A DNA stretch of 5,911 nt from Bacteroidota bacterium (GTDB lineage Bacteria; Bacteroidota; Bacteroidia; M30B66). The stretch covers positions 1 through 5,911 of the forward strand of contig CANMGM010000157.1 in assembly GCA_947497195.1 (NCBI GenBank). Direction: 5' to 3'. This document shows positions 1-5,911 of the stretch, piece by piece; the stretch's first letter is position 1, and each line of letters begins with the position of its first letter. The translations under genes were made by a program, and so were the position numbers. The notes under the pieces are model-generated. The model made no database searches. It was not told where the DNA came from and saw only the letters and a list, made by a program, of their open reading frames with translations.

Positions 1-23
1 ATTGAGCTCGCCTTCGGCTTCGG

Positions 24-193
24 TTCTTTTCTTGAAAAAAGAAAGTAGGCAAAGAAATTCAAGGAAAATAAAATGCTTCAGCGCGCTCTTCAAATTCCGT
101 TGAAATGCGAGAAAACCTGATCAATCAGTTTTCGGCATTTCTACCGGCCTTTGAATTCATGTCAACGCTGGCCCGCTTTATTTTCCTTTTGCC
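24..193. repeat. Imperfect long inverted repeat (hairpin element), probably an interspersed non-coding repeat
   Basis: A small A/T hairpin comes first (24-30 pairs with 37-43). It is followed by a long dyad centred near 122. Arms that pair by direct reading are: 48-53 with 188-193 (GGCAAA/TTTGCC), 62-72 with 177-187 (AGGAAAATAAA and its complement), 79-83 with 166-170, 89-94 with 150-155, 102-108 with 135-141 (GAAATGC/GCATTTC), 111-115 with 129-133 and 117-120 with 125-128. The arms are interrupted by bulges and internal loops but stay in nested order, so a single folded RNA or cruciform is possible. No ORF fits it. From memory, the opening stretch (CTTGAAAAAAGAAAG followed by GGCAAAGAAATTCAAGG) resembles non-coding repeats scattered through Bacteroidota genomes; I cannot confirm copy number from one window. 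The element may begin left of position 1. Confidence 0.6.
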
Positions 194-365
194 AACGCAA
201 TTTCTCATACGTGTATTTATTGCCTTAAAATGAGGCTCAATCGAAATTACATTTTTTGCAAGCTTTTACTGTTTTCAAAGATTTACTTGCATTTTAATCG
301 CACTCTTTTTTAATACAAGTCAATATTGATGATGCATAGACCACTTTTTCCTGTTTGACTAAATA
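194..365. other. AT-rich non-coding stretch, nothing recognised
   Basis: This stretch lies between the hairpin element and the terminator palindrome. It is AT-rich, has stop codons in the frames examined and contains no recognisable RNA gene or convincing promoter. Together with the repeat on its left it makes a gene-free region of about 418 bases at the left edge. Confidence 0.5.
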
Positions 366-397
366 AAAAAGGCCGATGCAATTGCATCGGCCTTTTT
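366..397. terminator. Strong palindromic rho-independent terminator, probably bidirectional
   Basis: The 32 bases are a perfect palindrome: an A run at 366-370, a GC-rich arm 371-379 (GGCCGATGC), an AATT centre at 380-383, the complementary arm 384-392, and a T run at 393-397. As RNA it gives a 9-bp stem with a 4-nt loop, followed by a U run in either direction. On the minus strand it sits 21 nt past the stop codon of the T9SS protein gene, so it very probably ends that transcript. The plus-strand reading is equally well formed, but no plus-strand gene is visible in the window to use it. Confidence 0.88.
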
Positions 398-418
398 CTT
401 TGTTCACTAAAATATTAC

Positions 419-2413
419 TTAGTGCTTCACTACAAGTTTCACAGTTTCAGCATCTGAACCTGAAACAATGTTAACTAGGTAAATTCCGGATGGAAGGTTT
501 GCTGTATTCAAAACAAATGAATACTCTCCTTTTGTTGCATTGTTTGATGAAATCTGGTTTACAACCTGTCCAAGCATATTGTTGATGCTGATTGATACTG
601 CTGCAGGCTTTTCGAGGCTGAGGCTTAATCGTGTAGCTTCATTTGAAGGATTGGGTTGAAGCGTTGCGCTGAATGATGTATTTTGGGTCTCAGCAATTCC
701 TACACTTTCGAAGTTGTTTGGTATAGCCAAATACACGATATCATTTGGTAAATCAAATGGATGGAATGTATTGTTGTTGATAGTTACAGCTGAACCCGGG
801 AAAATATCGCTTTGGTAAACCAAGTGAATGTTGCCATCTACATTTTTAGCCATCGCGCAGAAAACATATTCCTTCAACTGGTCGAAACCTGCAGTTTCAT
901 CAGCAACCACATCAACCGGTGGAATCCAAGTTGCTCCTCCATCTGTAGATTTGGTGAGGTAAATGTGCTTTCTGCTTGGTTCTGAACCATCGCCGGAGTA
1001 TTGAAGTCCTTCTTTAGCTCCTGCATAACTCATGTAAATGGTTCCGTTTGCATCAATACCAGATGAAGGCTGAAGCGTTAGACCTGCTCCATAAGGCACT
1101 GGTCCTGCTGTGGTTCCAACATCTGCGTAGCCGGTTGATATTGTTAAAGCGCCATCCCCATCATCATCAACCAAATCAGCAGCAACTGTCAGTGAATCGG
1201 TACCGAAGTCTTCATTCCAATACAAAATACCGCTTGTTCCAGGATAATAAGAATAATTTCCATCGCCTATTGAGTCGTTGCTGAACTGCATAGCGCCAAA
1301 CCACACATGAACTTTATTGTTATTGTCGATAAGAATAGAATAAGCTCCATCACTTACCTGTATAGTCTCCAGTACATAATTTCCATCTACCAGGAAGGAG
1401 TCAACATCTCCGTCACCGTCGAAATCTGTAATCACAGAGTCGGTCCATGGCTCATAAGGGAACGACCAAATTTGTGTTGTGTCCCACGTGTCTCCATTAT
1501 CTTCCGATTTCCACATCATTACACGTGAATTCGATTCACCTGCCACGATGGCAACGGTATTTCCTTTTGCATCGATTGCGTAATTATCGCCCGACATCGA
1601 AGCAAAAATAGTTGAATCGATACCCGGCAAAGCTACCATGGTATTAGACCAAGTTGAACCGCCATCTGTAGAGCGGTTGTACATCATCGCTCCATTAATA
1701 CCATTGTAAGGCGTTCCGGTGAATGTTCCACCTGAAGGCTCAGTTAATGCAATTGCATGGACGGTTTTTCCATCCTGACCACCCACTGCAATACGCGGCC
1801 AAATCAATGGCATCGCTGTAACTGCTGTCGAAGTCCATGCTTGTGTGGCATTCGTATTTGGATTGATATTTACCTGCAAAGCATCTATAGCAGTTTGATG
1901 CGCTACAATGATATCTCCCACATCGGTAATACGGCCAATAGCTCCAAATCCGGTACGGGCAGCGTCAACACGCGAAATGTTGTTTGCATCCTGATAATCA
2001 GGATTACTCACCCATGATGTACCATCAAAGAAATGGTAGGCCATTCCTCGGTCTGACCAAGGTGTGCCGGGCTCATTGCTAAATGTCCAAGTTGTAGAAA
2101 TGGTTCCGTCTCCATGATTCAAAATACGGGTAGGAATAGCGCCATTTGTTTGCAAATCGTAGAAGGATTGACCAATAACCACCTCTGGGCCAAAACTACG
2201 CTCTGCAGCGTTTCCGGCTGCTACGGTTAGATTGGGTGATAAATACGGAATGCCCATAAACTCAGGAGTTTTTGTGTATTCCATGGAAGATTTTTTTGCC
2301 TTTACCGCATTGGCAGGTAATGGACGTAAGGGACTAACCCTTTGAGCTGATACCAATCCGCATACTGCGATGGCCAATCCCGAACTGAGTAGTTTGTAAA
2401 CGTTTTTTTTCAT
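419..2413 (-). CDS. T9SS-exported protein with Asp-box (BNR/sialidase-like) repeats
   Basis: The 664-residue product is predicted to be secreted through the Sec and type IX systems and to end up on the cell surface or outside the cell. Residues 1-23 form a signal peptide (Lys-Lys start, hydrophobic core, likely cleavage after VSA). Three Asp boxes of the form SxDxGxTW are visible: 248-255 (STDGGSTW), 303-310 (SEDNGDTW) and 489-496 (STDGGATW). These usually mark turns of beta-propeller blades. Between the second and third boxes are two acidic DxDxDG loops, 330-338 (DFDGDGDVD, like FG-GAP/VCBS calcium sites) and 416-421. Residues about 585-664 match the type A T9SS sorting domain: an LQPNPS opening, SISINNMLGQ, LPSGIYLVNI and a Lys-containing end, VKLVVKH. 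Asp boxes occur in many proteins that are not sialidases, and I do not see a convincing catalytic site, so no enzymatic activity is assigned. The ATG follows a candidate promoter and has no clear Shine-Dalgarno. The gene is visibly less G+C-rich than asnB, which lies 96 nt upstream on the same strand. Confidence 0.9.
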   Translation of the reverse strand: MKKNVYKLLSSGLAIAVCGLVSAQRVSPLRPLPANAVKAKKSSMEYTKTPEFMGIPYLSPNLTVAAGNAAERSFGPEVVIGQSFYDLQTNGAIPTRILNHGDGTISTTWTFSNEPGTPWSDRGMAYHFFDGTSWVSNPDYQDANNISRVDAARTGFGAIGRITDVGDIIVAHQTAIDALQVNINPNTNATQAWTSTAVTAMPLIWPRIAVGGQDGKTVHAIALTEPSGGTFTGTPYNGINGAMMYNRSTDGGSTWSNTMVALPGIDSTIFASMSGDNYAIDAKGNTVAIVAGESNSRVMMWKSEDNGDTWDTTQIWSFPYEPWTDSVITDFDGDGDVDSFLVDGNYVLETIQVSDGAYSILIDNNNKVHVWFGAMQFSNDSIGDGNYSYYPGTSGILYWNEDFGTDSLTVAADLVDDDGDGALTISTGYADVGTTAGPVPYGAGLTLQPSSGIDANGTIYMSYAGAKEGLQYSGDGSEPSRKHIYLTKSTDGGATWIPPVDVVADETAGFDQLKEYVFCAMAKNVDGNIHLVYQSDIFPGSAVTINNNTFHPFDLPNDIVYLAIPNNFESVGIAETQNTSFSATLQPNPSNEATRLSLSLEKPAAVSISINNMLGQVVNQISSNNATKGEYSFVLNTANLPSGIYLVNIVSGSDAETVKLVVKH

Positions 2414-2443
2414 GTTGTGAAATTGTTATTTGTCGCGAATTCA

Positions 2444-2451
2444 CAAAACTA
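2444..2451 (-). promoter_or_regulatory. Candidate Bacteroidota -7 promoter box for the T9SS protein gene
   Basis: Read on the minus strand the bases are TAGTTTTG, an exact fit to the Bacteroidota -7 consensus TAnnTTTG. It lies 30 nt before the ATG of the T9SS protein gene, leaving room for a short leader. There is no matching TTTG or TTG at the expected -33 spacing, where the sequence reads TATTAC, so this is half a promoter by motif. An eight-base degenerate match can arise by chance in AT-rich DNA; its position in the only real gap between the minus-strand genes favours it. Confidence 0.4.
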
Positions 2452-2509
2452 TGAAAAAATTAACATGGAAGTAATATTCCCGCTTTCTGTGCGAAATTTT
2501 TAACGCGAT

Positions 2510-4486
2510 TTATAATTTGGCAGCAGGAGTAGCCAATTTTGCATTCAGATTCAGCCAATTCGCAAAGCTGATAAGCTTAAATATTCGTCCATTGTCGCCT
2601 TCATTTTTGGGTTTGAAGAATCGATCAAACTCCTGTTCAAGCTTTCTATGGGATAGATAAGGTGAAATAGGCGCATCGAGAATTCGACTTTTAACTTCCC
2701 CCGATATTTCACGAATCCATGTATTGTTAGGAGTTGAATATCCTTTTTTGTCGGTACGCGCATAAATGCGTTCGGGTAAGAATGGCTTTGTTGCTTCGCG
2801 CAGCAAAACCTTGCTCAGATTCTTTCGAATTTTAAAATCTGCGGGTATGTTTAGAGTCGAATCAATTAACCTGTAATCGTCGGCAAAAGGCGTACGGCTT
2901 TCAACCGAATGCCACATCGAACAACGATCTTCGCAACGAAGGTATGCTTTCAGCGTGCTGTTATCCATTTCCCATGCAAGCCGCTCGTTGAGGTTGTTCC
3001 AGTTTCTGCCTGCGCGGATGCCAAATCGGTCGGTATGTCCGAAATAAAAATCTGGTTCCAGAAAATTAAGGCCCTGATAATAGCTTCTGTATGCCAAGGC
3101 GGCAGCGAGATTCCCCAAAAGAAAAATACCTTCGTGGCGCATCCATTGGCTCCTTCGAAATGCCGATGCTCCGCTTCCAAATTCCTGCATTTCCATTCGT
3201 CGCTGATTGCGCGGTAGGCCTTTCCAGTAAAAATACCGGTGCGTTTCGTATCCGCCAAACAATTCATCGCCGCCCTGCCCGTCGAGCAATACGCGAATTC
3301 CATTTTCGGATGCCAATCGCATAACGCGAAATTGCGCGTAGGTACTGCTCGACCAGATTGGAATGTCGAGCGCTTCGGTCAGTTGGTCAAGATCTGCAAG
3401 CAACTCCTGCGCTGTTGGATTGGTTATGTGGGCAATACATCGGTTCCATTCTGCAGCCTCACGTGCCCAATCGCTTTCATCGAGCACAGAGCCCGGAAAG
3501 CCGGCCGTAAAAACGTGCAAATCGCTTTTCTCGGGCATCAGAGAGCGCATTGCACCCACAATGGCCGAACTGTCGATTCCCCCACTCAGACAAGAGCCCA
3601 CCGCAACATCGGCACGCATGCGCAATCGCACAGCATCGCGGAACAAAGTGCTGGTTTGTTCAACTGCATCTTCGAAATGGAGTGTTTTATTTTCGCTTGC
3701 AATGAAATCCTGTGTCGAATAATAGCGCGAACAATTAAGCTGCTTTGTAGCGATGTTCAATTCGAGATAACTTCCCGCCATCAACTCGGTAATATCGCTG
3801 TAAAACCCTTCGGCCTCGTATTCGATTTCGCCAAAAACGAGATAATCAAAAACGGCTTTATCGTTCAGTTTGCTTGATGCGAATCCCGCCCCCAACAACA
3901 CTTTATGTTCTGATGCAAATGCGAAAACGCCGTCTTTGTGTGTATAATAAAATGGCTTCACTCCCAAGCGATCGCGCGCAGCAAAAAGTGTTTGGCTATC
4001 GGCATCGTAAATGGCAAAGGACCACATGCCGTTGAAACGCGTGAGGCAATCTTTCCCCCATTGCGCGTAAGCTGCCAGCACAACTTCGGTGTCTGATGTG
4101 GTTTGAAAGCGATGACCAAGCGCAGTCAAGTCGTCCTTCAATTCGAGATAATTGTAAATCTCACCGTTGTAGGTAAGCCAATACCTGTTGCGGTATGCCA
4201 TCGGCTGATGTCCGTTGCGGTCGAGGGCAATGATCGCGAGCCTGCGGTGAACGAAACCTCCGGTAATGCCTCTTGTTTCTTCGCCGCGATCAGCAGGGAG
4301 CCATGGGAAATGATTTCCGATGCAATCGTCGGGTGTATGAAGCGTTGCCTGAGCAATTTGTCTATCCTGTTCGAGCCAGACCAAACCTTCGCCATCTGGG
4401 CCGCGATGCTGCATTAGCCTGCCCATTGAATTGAGCCGCTTTGAACTGATGGGCGTGTCGCTAAAAAATCCCGCTATGCCGCACAT
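2510..4486 (-). CDS. asnB: Asparagine synthase (glutamine-hydrolysing) family protein, AsnB-type amidotransferase
   Basis: The 658-residue cytoplasmic enzyme has both AsnB halves. The N-terminal class II glutaminase has the nucleophile Cys2 (MCGIAG), QHRGPDGEG at 26-34, HRRLAII at 80-86, YNGEIYNY at 106-113 and SDTE at 131-134. It would release ammonia from glutamine. The C-terminal synthetase has the ATP PP-loop SGGIDSS at 301-307, LDGQGGDELFGGY at 401-413, SVESRTPFADD at 527-537 and a late KKGYSTP at 580-586. All expected key residues are present, so it should be active. It is about 100 residues longer than E. coli AsnB (554); about 30 of these lie between residues 35 and 79 of the glutaminase. 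Longer variants of this kind are often found in polysaccharide clusters, where relatives (for example WbpS and WbtH) are linked to amidation of uronic acids in O-antigen. The acceptor could be aspartate or a sugar acid; the neighbours favour the second, but sequence alone does not decide. Its ATG overlaps the methyltransferase stop in TGATG, implying translational coupling. Confidence 0.93.
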   Translation of the reverse strand: MCGIAGFFSDTPISSKRLNSMGRLMQHRGPDGEGLVWLEQDRQIAQATLHTPDDCIGNHFPWLPADRGEETRGITGGFVHRRLAIIALDRNGHQPMAYRNRYWLTYNGEIYNYLELKDDLTALGHRFQTTSDTEVVLAAYAQWGKDCLTRFNGMWSFAIYDADSQTLFAARDRLGVKPFYYTHKDGVFAFASEHKVLLGAGFASSKLNDKAVFDYLVFGEIEYEAEGFYSDITELMAGSYLELNIATKQLNCSRYYSTQDFIASENKTLHFEDAVEQTSTLFRDAVRLRMRADVAVGSCLSGGIDSSAIVGAMRSLMPEKSDLHVFTAGFPGSVLDESDWAREAAEWNRCIAHITNPTAQELLADLDQLTEALDIPIWSSSTYAQFRVMRLASENGIRVLLDGQGGDELFGGYETHRYFYWKGLPRNQRRMEMQEFGSGASAFRRSQWMRHEGIFLLGNLAAALAYRSYYQGLNFLEPDFYFGHTDRFGIRAGRNWNNLNERLAWEMDNSTLKAYLRCEDRCSMWHSVESRTPFADDYRLIDSTLNIPADFKIRKNLSKVLLREATKPFLPERIYARTDKKGYSTPNNTWIREISGEVKSRILDAPISPYLSHRKLEQEFDRFFKPKNEGDNGRIFKLISFANWLNLNAKLATPAAKL

Positions 4487-5304
4487 CAGCTCTGTCGTTT
4501 TTCGATCCGAAGGGTAAATCCGCTTCCGGGATTAGCCGGATAAACGCGCTTCTCGGATTTTAGGTCGGTGTATGGATAGTAAACCGCACACAGGCTATTC
4601 GATACGGCATACAAATGTTTGCGGCAGTGTTCGGGCGTTCCTTCCCAGATAGCACGCAATACATTCCAGCGTACGTTTTCGGGTTCAGATGCGTAATCGT
4701 GCCAGAGGATAATTCCCTTTTCGTGGTTTATCAGTTCGAAGGCACTGCGGGTGTCGGACCGAACCGAATCGAAATGGTGATCGCCATCCACAAAAACCAA
4801 ATCCATCTTGCTTTTATATGCACCGAAATCGAAGTTGCGCGAATCGCCTTCGAGCCGCTTCACGTTCGGATGATTTTGAATGAAATGCCCATGCATGTTG
4901 ATGTATGCAGCATCCCAGTTTCGACGCTGCATTTCGGCTACACTTAGATTCAAGGTGTAGCAATTGGGAATACACGCTGCTGCCTGCATCACGCTTTCGC
5001 CGCGCCAGGTGCCAATCTCGAAATACGTCTTTGCAACAATGCGTTTCGCAAAAAGCCGAATTAAGGCCAGATCGGTAGGCATCGAGCCGCCCGAAAGAAA
5101 TGCGAAGGGTTCTACCGAAATTCCTTCATCGGGGAGCAAATCCGAAAAACGCAGCTGGGGCAATCCGTCAATTAGCCCGGTGGCCGCTTTGAACGTTTGT
5201 TCGTGTTCCGATACATCATCGAGCAAGGCATTGAGGCTCGCCGGATTTTTCAGCGCAACGCTTAGTGCTCGTATGAATTTGCCGATTTTCCTTCCAACGC
5301 TCAT
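4486..5304 (-). CDS. Class I SAM-dependent methyltransferase (Methyltransf_24-like)
   Basis: The product is 272 residues from the chosen ATG. SAM-binding motif I is FEIGTWRGE at about 95-103, the acidic strand with its conserved loop is VFVDGDHHFD at 170-179, and IILWHDY at 198-204 follows, a combination typical of the Methyltransf_24 family often seen beside glycosyltransferases. It has no signal peptide or membrane segment, so it should act in the cytoplasm. The methyl acceptor cannot be read from sequence; a sugar nucleotide or nascent glycan is an inference from the flippase and AsnB neighbours. Start choice: the frame is open to a TTG at 5326-5328, which would add eight residues and overlap the flippase gene by 22 nt. 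The ATG at 5302-5304 leaves a 2-nt gap after the flippase stop and keeps every conserved motif, so I prefer it. The stop codon shares one base with the asnB start. Confidence 0.88.
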   Translation of the reverse strand: MSVGRKIGKFIRALSVALKNPASLNALLDDVSEHEQTFKAATGLIDGLPQLRFSDLLPDEGISVEPFAFLSGGSMPTDLALIRLFAKRIVAKTYFEIGTWRGESVMQAAACIPNCYTLNLSVAEMQRRNWDAAYINMHGHFIQNHPNVKRLEGDSRNFDFGAYKSKMDLVFVDGDHHFDSVRSDTRSAFELINHEKGIILWHDYASEPENVRWNVLRAIWEGTPEHCRKHLYAVSNSLCAVYYPYTDLKSEKRVYPANPGSGFTLRIEKRQS

Positions 5305-5306
5305 GC

Positions 5307-5911
5307 TTACATCGATTTTTGGAGCCAATAACGGATCTTGCCCAGGTCGCTGAATTGCGGAATCAAATCTTTAAGCGGAATTCCCGAATCGCGCCGAAAG
5401 CGGATGAAAATGCTAATGAAGATGCTCATGTTTGCAAGGCTCGTAATGCGCGAAGCTATGATTTCATTGGGTTTGATGTGTTCCACCAGGTGATAAATTC
5501 CGAAGGCAGCAAATGTAACAATAACCCCAAGTGCAATCGAATAATTGTTGATTGAAAACCTCCCTGTGCCCGAAAAGTAATGCCCGAAAATGAGGTAGCC
5601 CGAGAGAAAAAGGACGCCCGGCAGAAGTCCAATCAAACTTTCTTTAACATGGCTAAATGCGAAACCGAAAATGAGCTCATAGAGTTTTCCGGGAACCAAT
5701 GCCACGCAAATTACAGCGATTAATGTAAGCCAAAATGTAGCTTTGAAAAGTCGTGCAGTAAGTTGGGCCGCCTCCTGTCGTTCCTGCATATTTGCGATTT
5801 TACCATATTGAATGGTGGCAATGCTTCCAGCTATCATCCACATGGCTTCGCCCAAGGCAACGGCATTTGAGAAGATTCCCAGCGTGTAAACGGGCAGAAA
5901 AAGATAGAAGA
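5307..5911 (-). CDS. Polysaccharide flippase (Wzx/MOP superfamily), C-terminal part, cut by window edge
   Basis: The frame is open through the right edge, so only the last 200 codons are here; family members are usually about 400-500 residues. A TTG at 5853-5855 is in frame but is not the true start: the 18 codons upstream of it continue the same membrane segment (FYLFLPVYTLGIFSNAVA). Visible hydrophobic segments are at about residues 4-34, 59-72, 92-109, 122-142 and 152-171 of the fragment, ending in a short basic tail. The pattern 'VYTLGIFSNAVALGEAMWMI' followed by a cytoplasmic 'IQYGKIANMQ' resembles the middle of Wzx-type flippases, where a substrate path helix leads into a loop before the second bundle. 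Such proteins sit in the inner membrane and move undecaprenyl-linked repeat units to the periplasm. It is the first gene of the visible operon, 2 nt before the methyltransferase. Family assignment rests on hydropathy and general resemblance rather than a catalytic motif. Confidence 0.8.
   Translation of the reverse strand, partial: FYLFLPVYTLGIFSNAVALGEAMWMIAGSIATIQYGKIANMQERQEAAQLTARLFKATFWLTLIAVICVALVPGKLYELIFGFAFSHVKESLIGLLPGVLFLSGYLIFGHYFSGTGRFSINNYSIALGVIVTFAAFGIYHLVEHIKPNEIIASRITSLANMSIFISIFIRFRRDSGIPLKDLIPQFSDLGKIRYWLQKSM

Noticed and set aside
1..418. CRISPR array, tRNA or riboswitch at the left edge
   Set aside because: No regularly spaced direct repeats, no cloverleaf with conserved tRNA bases and no known riboswitch core were visible; the structure is one long inverted repeat.
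419..2413. Assignment of the T9SS protein as an active sialidase
   Set aside because: Three Asp boxes alone are not diagnostic, and I could not identify the arginine triad or an FRIP-type motif with confidence.
2430..2449. Imperfect inverted repeat TTTGT...GAATTC...ACAAA as an operator upstream of the T9SS gene
   Set aside because: The arms are only five bases and sit off-centre around a GAATTC; this is within what chance gives in such sequence.
2950..3303. A 117-codon minus-strand frame within asnB, and similar short frames at 3091-3324, 3363-3722 and 4103-4417
   Set aside because: All overlap asnB in other frames, show no family signature and are explained by the codon usage of the real gene.
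3239..3877. A 212-codon plus-strand open frame opposite asnB
   Set aside because: It lies wholly antisense to a gene with all AsnB motifs intact, has no recognisable domain and a low-complexity, Cys/His-rich composition typical of a shadow frame.
4615..5353. Plus-strand frames opposite the methyltransferase (4615-4947 and 4964-5353)
   Set aside because: They are antisense to a gene with clear SAM-binding motifs and have no recognisable protein features.

Overview
This window most likely comes from a member of the Bacteroidota. The main evidence is a secreted protein ending in a type IX secretion (T9SS) type A sorting domain, a system confined to that phylum. Supporting signs are starts without clear Shine-Dalgarno sequences, a Bacteroidota-like -7 promoter box (TAnnTTTG), and a left-edge non-coding hairpin element of a kind I recall from Bacteroidota genomes. 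The sequence does not allow a genus call.

Layout from left to right: positions 1-365 are non-coding. They hold a roughly 150-nt imperfect inverted repeat (about 48-193) preceded by a small A/T hairpin, then AT-rich sequence with no gene I can recognise. A perfect 32-nt palindrome (366-397) flanked by T runs is a strong, probably bidirectional, terminator. All four genes are on the minus strand, so they read from right to left: the C-terminal part of a Wzx-type polysaccharide flippase (cut by the right edge), a class I SAM-dependent methyltransferase, an AsnB-family glutamine-dependent amidotransferase, and, after a 96-nt gap, a large T9SS-exported protein with Asp-box repeats.

The flippase, methyltransferase and asnB genes are packed as one operon: a 2-nt gap at the first junction and a TGATG stop/start overlap at the second. 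They look like the distal end of a surface polysaccharide (O-antigen, capsule or exopolysaccharide) cluster. The flippase would move lipid-linked repeat units across the inner membrane, the methyltransferase may modify a sugar or small precursor, and the AsnB-like enzyme may amidate a sugar acid or simply make asparagine. The T9SS protein has its own candidate promoter and the shared terminator, is visibly lower in G+C than asnB, and is probably a separate functional unit.

I see no clear new defence or mobile system. The points most worth a second look are the left-edge hairpin element, the possible glycan-amidating role of the AsnB-like enzyme, and the calcium-loop-like motifs between Asp boxes in the exported protein.
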